Assembly: GCA_012295225.1 (NCBI GenBank)
Contig: WMKK01000001.1
Location: forward strand, 558,001 to 622,000
DNA from: Ostreococcus mediterraneus
Lineage: Eukaryota > Chlorophyta > Mamiellophyceae > Mamiellales > Bathycoccaceae
Direction of reading: 5' to 3'
Length of the DNA: 64,000 nucleotides
The position numbers and the translations under genes are program-made. Shown in pieces: positions 57,993-64,000 of this stretch. A model generated the notes under the pieces. That model was not told where the DNA came from and did not search any database. It saw nothing but the letters and a program-made list of their open reading frames with translations. Each line of letters starts with the position of its first letter. Position 1 is the stretch's first letter.

Positions 57993-58667
57993 TTACGCGA
58001 CGACCTCAACGCCCGCGCGCGCCAACGCGAGCACCACCTCATCTCTCTTCGACCCCAATCCCTCAGCGATCCGCGCGTTGCCTGAGATATTTAAAAGACG
58101 TAAACTCGGCGCCACATTTCTGTCGCGCGCGATTAACGCATCGAAAGGTACGTCTTCTACGCCTATGGCGTTGTCGCTCGCGTCGAGCACCTCCAACGCG
58201 CGTAACTCCCAAACCACACCAGGAAGCGCCCGCAACCCATTCCCGCGCACATCAAGCACTTTCAGCCATTTTCCTCGTCTATCGAGCACGCGCGCGAGAC
58301 GGCACGCACACGCATCGCCTACAAATTGGCACATGATGTCGACGCAGCGCAAGTCTTCGCTTTCGGCGAGCGCAAGTGCGAGCAACCGTGGCGCTTCACC
58401 TTCGCCCCCGTCGCCGTAACGATTCGGTGCGTTGGCATCAAGGAGGGAATACGACGTCGTGCGCTCGTCGACTCCTGCAATCGACGCATAGCTCGAAGAC
58501 GTAGAGGTTGACGAAGATGATGAGCGCCTGGAAACGACCAATCCGTCAACAACCATCGACGTGCACGACGACGACGTGCGCGACGACGACGACGCGCGCG
58601 CGCTAAAATTCCCAAACGATACCATTGACCACGCACGCCTGCGAGCAACGCTGGCGAGGGACGACAT
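57993..58667 (-). CDS. Leucine-rich-repeat protein
   Basis: A 224-residue protein from the ATG at 58667. The N-terminal ~85 residues are Ser/Arg-rich, possibly a plastid or mitochondrial presequence or a disordered arm. The C-terminal half holds a short LRR series: LARVLDRRGKWLKVLDVRGN, LRALPGVVWELRALEVLDAS, APSLRLLNISGNARIAEGL. No kinase, NB-ARC or F-box domain is attached. Function is unknown. It lies 47 bp upstream of the dioxygenase on the same strand and 121 bp from the divergent plastid gene. Confidence 0.7.
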   Translation of the reverse strand: MSSLASVARRRAWSMVSFGNFSARASSSSRTSSSCTSMVVDGLVVSRRSSSSSTSTSSSYASIAGVDERTTSYSLLDANAPNRYGDGGEGEAPRLLALALAESEDLRCVDIMCQFVGDACACRLARVLDRRGKWLKVLDVRGNGLRALPGVVWELRALEVLDASDNAIGVEDVPFDALIARDRNVAPSLRLLNISGNARIAEGLGSKRDEVVLALARAGVEVVA

Positions 58668-58788
58668 TGCGTCTCGCGTCGACGTGTGCCGAAGCGCGCA
58701 TTTGGCGCGTCTAGTCGTCACAAATCGACGTCGTACCTTTGCGCCGCACGGTGGACGAGCGCGGGAACGCGCGCACACGAGAACGACA

Positions 58789-60288
58789 ATGTCGTGCACG
58801 AACGCTGCTCGCGTAGCGTGCGCGCCATCGGCGCGCGCGCGCGCGGTGAGCTCGGCGCCGCGAGCGTGCGCGGCTTCAGGTTTTGCGCATCGCCAGTCGA
58901 CGCCTAGCGCGCGAACGAGCGCGTTTCTCGGCGCATCGAACGCGTTGGTGCGAAGAGAACGATATTCGCTGTCTACGTCGACGTCTCGCGAGCGAGGGTC
59001 GCTCGTCGTCGTCGCCGGGCGGAAAAAGCTTCGAGGCTTGGTGAAGAAGGTGGGCGACGCGGCGGAGGCGGCGCTCCTCGAAAGCACGCGCCTTCGCGGC
59101 GAGCGTTCGATTATTGGTGGGGAGTTACGCGAGATTCGTGAAGGTCGTGGAGAGGTGTATGAGGATGAACCGACAGTGCGGGAGGTTTTAGGGGAATTGC
59201 GAGCGCTGACCACGGAGTTGCGCGAGCTAAAGGAGGAGCTGCGAGCAGCGTTGCGCGGAGGCGAGTTATCTGGAGCTAGTATGCGTAATGACCTCGTAGG
59301 TGCGGTGACAAAGGAGCTGACGAGTGGAACGTCGAGTACGCCGACGCCAAAGGTGAAGAGTGACGATGAAATGCTTGCGATGTTGAGTGGTGGGGCGTTG
59401 GCGGGCATGGGTGAGCCCGAATTTGAGCCGGTACTCGACGTCACGGCGTGGCGCGGTGATGGCACCGATCGCTCGAGCGAGTGGCCGTTCGTCACTAAAG
59501 GTGAGGATGATATTTATCTCATGACAACTATTCACGCCAAGCTCAATGACGCGGGATTCTGGGCGGGCGAAGAGGATGAAGAGGATATGTTTTTTGGATC
59601 GTCAACCAAGGATGCATTGTTGTACTTTCAAGCGAACGCTGGGGTGCAAGAAACCGGTGTAGTCGATGCCGAGACATGGAGTGCGTTGTTAGGTGCCGAA
59701 GCGTTCATGTGGGGTCCTCCTCCAGGGGCGATCGCATTTGACGAAACGAAATTTTCGAGTCAAATGGAGGCGCGTGGAACGCAGCAGCCAAATGCCGCGG
59801 CGGCTTCAGCGACACCAAATCCGAAACATTTCATGGCGGATGAGGACTACGCTCCGGATGACTACGATCCGTTTAGTGATGACGATGACCGTTCCTCATC
59901 GCAAGGTCCGAGTTTTACGCTCGGGACGACGGACGGTAAACAAAATGCGCACAAGTGGCCAATTTTACGCGAAGAAGACGGTGGCATGGAGGTGCACAAA
60001 ATGCAAATTGCCCTATCAGAAAAAGGCTACGACTCTGGTGAAGAAGACATGGAGTACTGGTTCTTTGGATTTACCACGCAGGCGGCGTTGCTAGCTTTCC
60101 AAGCCACTGAGCGCTTGCCTGAATCCGGATCCACCGACATTGCAACGTGGCGTGCTTTGCTCGGTGATGAACTCCTCGAGCTCTCCCCAGAAGTAGCACT
60201 TTCGCGCATCGGTGACGGGGCATATCCGCACGATTTAAGCCGCACCGATAAAGTATTTTTACTCGGGGAGCAGCGTTACGAGGAATAG
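58789..60288 (+). CDS. Plastid protein with coiled coil and two peptidoglycan-binding-like domains (pTAC5-like)
   Basis: A 499-residue protein from the ATG at 58789 ([20 protein letters not shown]), a typical plastid transit peptide. A charged coiled coil lies at about residues 115-160 ([20 protein letters not shown]). Two peptidoglycan-binding-fold (PGB_1) units follow: [20 protein letters not shown] with [20 protein letters not shown] and [10 protein letters not shown], then [20 protein letters not shown] with [20 protein letters not shown] and [13 protein letters not shown]. An acidic linker separates them. Arabidopsis pTAC5, a component of the plastid nucleoid/transcription complex, has a similar domain as I recall. 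A direct role at plastid DNA or at a remnant wall is inference. Confidence 0.78.
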   Translation: MSCTNAARVACAPSARARAVSSAPRACAASGFAHRQSTPSARTSAFLGASNALVRRERYSLSTSTSRERGSLVVVAGRKKLRGLVKKVGDAAEAALLESTRLRGERSIIGGELREIREGRGEVYEDEPTVREVLGELRALTTELRELKEELRAALRGGELSGASMRNDLVGAVTKELTSGTSSTPTPKVKSDDEMLAMLSGGALAGMGEPEFEPVLDVTAWRGDGTDRSSEWPFVTKGEDDIYLMTTIHAKLNDAGFWAGEEDEEDMFFGSSTKDALLYFQANAGVQETGVVDAETWSALLGAEAFMWGPPPGAIAFDETKFSSQMEARGTQQPNAAAASATPNPKHFMADEDYAPDDYDPFSDDDDRSSSQGPSFTLGTTDGKQNAHKWPILREEDGGMEVHKMQIALSEKGYDSGEEDMEYWFFGFTTQAALLAFQATERLPESGSTDIATWRALLGDELLELSPEVALSRIGDGAYPHDLSRTDKVFLLGEQRYEE

Positions 60289-60386
60289 ACTCGTCCATCG
60301 GCATATTGCATGTAATTTTTATTTTTTCGCCGCGACGCCTCAACAAACATCAGCTGCGCGCAGCAAGCCTCACACCGCGGCGCATA

Positions 60387-63300
60387 ATGTCCGTGCCCCT
60401 TGACGTCGCCCTCGTGCCCACCGCGAGTGGCGACGTTCACATCATCACTCGTGATGAAGTGCGTGCGTTAGGGTTCGATTGCGAGGCTGTCGAGCGTGTC
60501 CCGCGCCGCGCGCTCGGCATTGAAGCGCTGCATTCACCACAAGACACAGACGACACCGCTGCGCTCGAAATCGCACACAATGCGCGCGCGGCGTGTGCAC
60601 GCGAGTTAACTGTGAACATATGTTTACATCCAGATGTCGATGCGCGCGTGGTGAGCGATCCTGAGCGCGTAGTACAACCTAGACCACCAACAGCAACGCC
60701 GTACGACGTAGACGCGTACGACAAGCGCGCAGCGCCTACGCCGTCGACGGATTGGCTCGAGCGTCAACGCGCGAATGATGATGCCACGGCGGGTACGTCG
60801 ACGGATTGGATCGAGATCGAATGCGGCGCAGATGGTGGTGCTGGAGACTCAAGCTCGTTGGCCCGCGCTCCGGCGCCGCAGAGCGACTTTGTGCGCGGGT
60901 CATTGAGTCAGATGCCTTTCACCCCTGGCGGCGCAGGCTGGGATGCTGCTGCGCGAGAGAGTGCATTGAAACGAGCGGATTTGGCAAACCGCGCAGGCAA
61001 GGCTTGGCTGGAAGAATTTGAAGCGGGAACGTACTTGTCGACGTCGGCGTTGCCTCGAACCTTGCATGAAATGGATGCTTTGTTTGACTTGGATCATGGC
61101 ATCGAACGCGTCGAAGAAGAGTTGGAGAAGCTTACGGTGTTAGATGATGAAGTTCTTCCCATGTCATATGACGATTTGTTCATGGGTGCTCTTAGAGGTG
61201 CCGTTCGAAGAGAAGAATCTTCTTCAGATGAAGCAGACGAAGAATCAGACGACGGCAGTGACGGTGGCGGCGACGGCGAGGATACGGCGAATATTACTGT
61301 AGATAGCATAGAACTTGATGGCGAAGCCGAGGTAGAGGCGTTGCTCAAAGGTACAAAGAGTATTCTTTCCACACAGCGCAAGAGAAAGGCGGCAAAGAAG
61401 CAAAAAGGCGATACTTGGGCGGTTATGAACCGTCTCGAAGACGTCCATGAATCGTATAGGCGGGAAGTTCCCGAGCCCGCGCACGAGTTCCCTTTCGAGC
61501 TCGATGTATTCCAGAAAGAAGCCATCGTGCATCTTGAGAAGGGCGAAAGTGTATTCGTCGCGGCGCACACGTCCGCTGGTAAGACTGTCGTTGCTGAGTA
61601 CGCATTTGCTCTGGCAACGCAACACTGCACTCGCGCAATCTATACGTCGCCAATCAAGACAATTAGTAATCAAAAGTTTAGAGACTTTGGTAAAACTTTT
61701 GATGTTGGTTTACTCACTGGAGATGTGTCAATCAAGCCAGAAGCAGCTTGTCTCATTATGACAACTGAAATTCTTCGCAGCATGTTGTACCGCGGCGCAG
61801 ATCTCATTCGAGATGTCGAGTGGGTGATTTTCGACGAAGTTCACTACGTCAACGACGCTGAGAGAGGAGTAGTGTGGGAAGAAGTCATTATCATGCTCCC
61901 GGCGCACGTTGGTTTGATTCTTTTATCCGCTACTGTGCCAAATGTCTTTGAATTTGCAGATTGGGTTGGGCGAACAAAAAGAAAGAAGATTTTCGTCACG
62001 GGCACCACCAAGCGCCCTGTGCCGCTTGAACACTGCATTTACTTTGGAGGCGACAAGGAGAAAGATTTCTATAAAGTTGGTGAACGTGAAGCGTTCTTGC
62101 CTACGGGATATAAAATTGCTGCGGATGCGTACAAGAAGAAGCAACTTGGTAGCAAAGCAACCGCATCGGGCGCGCCAGCCGCGAATAAACAAATCACCGG
62201 TCGTGGAGGTCGCAGTGCAGTGCAACCAGGACGTGGTGGCCGCGCCGGTGGTCGTGGAGGCACGCAAAACGTCAGCGGTGGTGCGCCGCGGACGTCAGGA
62301 CCAAGCGCTGGAAAAGACAAGAATATGTGGGTAGAACTGATTCGTAACCTCGAACGCAGAGAGCTTTTACCCATGGTTATTTTTGCTTTTAGCAAGAAAA
62401 GATGCGATACTTTGGTCGACAGCTTGACCTCAATGGATCTTACCACGAGTTCTGAAAAGCATGAAATTCACATTTTTTGTGAGCGCGCATTGAGCCGTCT
62501 GTCAGTCGCAGATCGAAAGTTACCGCAAGTTCTTCGCATCCGTGAGCTTCTTCGGCGGGGTTTGGGCGTCCATCACGCTGGTTTATTACCAATCGTCAAG
62601 GAGATCGTAGAAATGCTGTTTTGTCGCGGTTTATTAAAGGTTTTGTACTGCACCGAAACCTTTGCCATGGGCGTCAACGCGCCGGCGCGATGCGTATGCT
62701 TCCAAAGCTTACGAAAGCACGACGGTCAAGATTTCAGAGGCTTATTGAGCGGCGAGTATACTCAAATGGCAGGTCGAGCTGGTCGTCGCGGTCTTGACAC
62801 CGTCGGCACCGTCATTTTAGCCGCATGGGATAACTTCCCGCAAGAACTCGAATTGCGACAGTTGCTCTCTGGTCAGGCAACAAAGTTACAGTCGCAGTTT
62901 CGATTGACGTACGGGATGATTCTGAACCTCATGCGCGTAGAGGATTTGCGCGTGGAAGATATGTTGGCGCGTTCTTTCGCTGAGTTTCATGCACAACGTA
63001 GTGTTGGTGATAGACGAGGCGCGCTTGCTATTGATGCCGCTGCACTTCGCAAGGTTGAACACCTCATTCAAATCGAAGCCCAAATGGCGCCAGACGAATG
63101 GCTTAAAGCGGTTCAGTGGGACAATCACGCACGAGATATCACAACCAGTGCAGACATCGTACGAGAGGCCATCATGACTAGTCGAGGTGCACAAAACGCG
63201 CTTGCTCCCGGACGGATTTTGCTCGTCGCCGCCGAAGGCGAAGGTGGCGAGAACTCCGACGGTTTACCGAAAGGTGGTGTTGCCAAACACTGCGTGTTAT

Positions 63301-64000
63301 TACGAGTCTTAAATTCGTCGGTAGCTGCGACAGTAGGTAAATCGTTCGTGGTGTTGGCACCGTGCCCTGAGGGTCATGTAGAAGGTGTCGTGAGCTCTAA
63401 TGACAACGAAACCGAAGTGGCGTCGCCAGAAATGAAGCCACTCAGCAAGAATGATGACGACGATGATGATTTCTTTGGAGGTATGAGTAAGAAATTAGGC
63501 AAACGCGGTGGCGGTGGCCAAAGTGCGTCGTCCAATGCAACACCCGAAGGTTTGCCGTGGTTTCAACAAGCTGGTGGCGTCGATTACGTAATCGCGTGCG
63601 TTCCTGAGACGGCAATTCTGGCAATCACCACAAGTCGCTTGACAGTCGAAGCTGACGCCATACTCGATGGTAATGGTGCATCGGCAGCGACATCGCGCGC
63701 TTTGCTCGCGTTTGAGAAGCTTTGCAACGAAGAAACTTTGGAGGCGCTGCATCCGCTCAAGGATTTAAAGTTGCAAGACATCGTCGCCGTAGAAGCGTGT
63801 CAACATCACGCCGAACTGGTGAAGAGCTTACCCGCGCGGCCGGTGGCGTCGGCACAAAAGCTTCGTGAATGGTCCGCGTTGCTACGCGCCAAGCACGTTT
63901 TACAGTCACGAGTATCTGATCTTGAGTTCGGGTTGTCGGATGCGAATTTACTTCAAATGCCAGACTTTGAAGCGCGCGTCTCCGTGCTTCAGCGTATGGG
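60387..64000 (+). CDS. SKI2: SKI2-like exosome RNA helicase, N-terminal ~1,205 residues (3' end outside the window)
   Basis: The frame is open from the ATG at 60387 to the end of the window. An N-terminal SKI3/SKI8-binding region holds [15 protein letters not shown] and AWLEEFEAG, both family marks. The helicase core has [20 protein letters not shown], motif [15 protein letters not shown] (about residue 392), the DEVH box in [26 protein letters not shown], then [27 protein letters not shown] and [12 protein letters not shown]. An RGG-rich insert (62200-62290) sits between the two RecA lobes, and the arch insertion lies after about 63000. The last residues in view ([16 protein letters not shown]) match the start of the C-terminal helicase-associated domain. 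SKI2 feeds RNA into the cytoplasmic exosome. The insert and arch argue for SKI2 rather than MTR4. Confidence 0.94.
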   Translation, partial: MSVPLDVALVPTASGDVHIITRDEVRALGFDCEAVERVPRRALGIEALHSPQDTDDTAALEIAHNARAACARELTVNICLHPDVDARVVSDPERVVQPRPPTATPYDVDAYDKRAAPTPSTDWLERQRANDDATAGTSTDWIEIECGADGGAGDSSSLARAPAPQSDFVRGSLSQMPFTPGGAGWDAAARESALKRADLANRAGKAWLEEFEAGTYLSTSALPRTLHEMDALFDLDHGIERVEEELEKLTVLDDEVLPMSYDDLFMGALRGAVRREESSSDEADEESDDGSDGGGDGEDTANITVDSIELDGEAEVEALLKGTKSILSTQRKRKAAKKQKGDTWAVMNRLEDVHESYRREVPEPAHEFPFELDVFQKEAIVHLEKGESVFVAAHTSAGKTVVAEYAFALATQHCTRAIYTSPIKTISNQKFRDFGKTFDVGLLTGDVSIKPEAACLIMTTEILRSMLYRGADLIRDVEWVIFDEVHYVNDAERGVVWEEVIIMLPAHVGLILLSATVPNVFEFADWVGRTKRKKIFVTGTTKRPVPLEHCIYFGGDKEKDFYKVGEREAFLPTGYKIAADAYKKKQLGSKATASGAPAANKQITGRGGRSAVQPGRGGRAGGRGGTQNVSGGAPRTSGPSAGKDKNMWVELIRNLERRELLPMVIFAFSKKRCDTLVDSLTSMDLTTSSEKHEIHIFCERALSRLSVADRKLPQVLRIRELLRRGLGVHHAGLLPIVKEIVEMLFCRGLLKVLYCTETFAMGVNAPARCVCFQSLRKHDGQDFRGLLSGEYTQMAGRAGRRGLDTVGTVILAAWDNFPQELELRQLLSGQATKLQSQFRLTYGMILNLMRVEDLRVEDMLARSFAEFHAQRSVGDRRGALAIDAAALRKVEHLIQIEAQMAPDEWLKAVQWDNHARDITTSADIVREAIMTSRGAQNALAPGRILLVAAEGEGGENSDGLPKGGVAKHCVLLRVLNSSVAATVGKSFVVLAPCPEGHVEGVVSSNDNETEVASPEMKPLSKNDDDDDDFFGGMSKKLGKRGGGGQSASSNATPEGLPWFQQAGGVDYVIACVPETAILAITTSRLTVEADAILDGNGASAATSRALLAFEKLCNEETLEALHPLKDLKLQDIVAVEACQHHAELVKSLPARPVASAQKLREWSALLRAKHVLQSRVSDLEFGLSDANLLQMPDFEARVSVLQRM

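Overview
The window looks like a piece of nuclear chromosome from a very small green alga of the Mamiellophyceae, most likely Ostreococcus or a close relative. The reasons are the eukaryotic gene content (proteasome, TFIID, spindle checkpoint, SKI complex, tRNA with an intron), the plastid genes of a green alga (PsbP-like lumen proteins, class I aldolase with a transit peptide, pullulanase, fused glycolate dehydrogenase), the very tight packing (divergent starts 65-160 bp apart, convergent stops 50-150 bp apart), the GC-rich codons, and the small number of introns. I found 35 protein-coding genes with a family or visible structure, two unrecognised or unresolved ones, and one tRNA. I saw no transposon, virus-like element or CRISPR array.

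Layout. 1-13 kb: the C-terminal two thirds of a homomeric acetyl-CoA carboxylase (+), a JmjC/nucleotidyltransferase fusion (-), an NCA2/DGS1-like mitochondrial protein (+), a MICU-like EF-hand protein (+), a CD2BP2/Lin1-like U5 snRNP protein (+) and a PsbP-like lumen protein (-). 13-26 kb: MIP18/CIA2 (+), NTF2 (-), a 1,664-residue secreted NHL/IPT protein (-), eIF5A (-), NAD(P)HX epimerase (+), a second PsbP-like protein (-) and MAD1 (-). 26-38 kb: RPS13 (-), COX5b-like (+), tRNA-Ala(AGC) (-), RAD18 (+), nicotinate phosphoribosyltransferase (-), proteasome beta1 (+), a PRP43/DHX15 helicase (+), ALKBH1-like (+), an acidic hypothetical protein (-), AHA1 (+) and dienelactone hydrolase (+). 38-51 kb: pullulanase (-), plastid aldolase (-), glycolate/D-lactate dehydrogenase (+), enoyl-CoA delta-isomerase (-), an unresolved reading frame interrupted by TGA (+), a possible myristoylated small protein (-) and queuine tRNA-ribosyltransferase (-). 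51-64 kb: a USP-type deubiquitinase (-), TRM112 (+), TAF12 (-), peptidyl-tRNA hydrolase (+), a 2-oxoglutarate dioxygenase (-), a leucine-rich-repeat protein (-), a plastid peptidoglycan-binding-fold protein (+) and the N-terminal part of the SKI2 helicase (+, runs off the end).

Ten genes need one intron each to give a full-length protein. All ten introns lie near the 5' end of the gene. Eight of ten have a GTRCGT donor, and most carry a branch-point-like CTGAC/CTAAC 23-41 bases before the acceptor. I rebuilt these gene models by matching remembered family sequences across GT-AG junctions; they have not been tested against transcripts.

The genes are mostly unrelated housekeeping functions, as expected for a compact eukaryotic chromosome. 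Neighbouring divergent pairs with a plausible shared theme are plastid aldolase with glycolate dehydrogenase (photosynthetic carbon flow) and RPS13 with COX5b, whose shared upstream region holds a telo-box.
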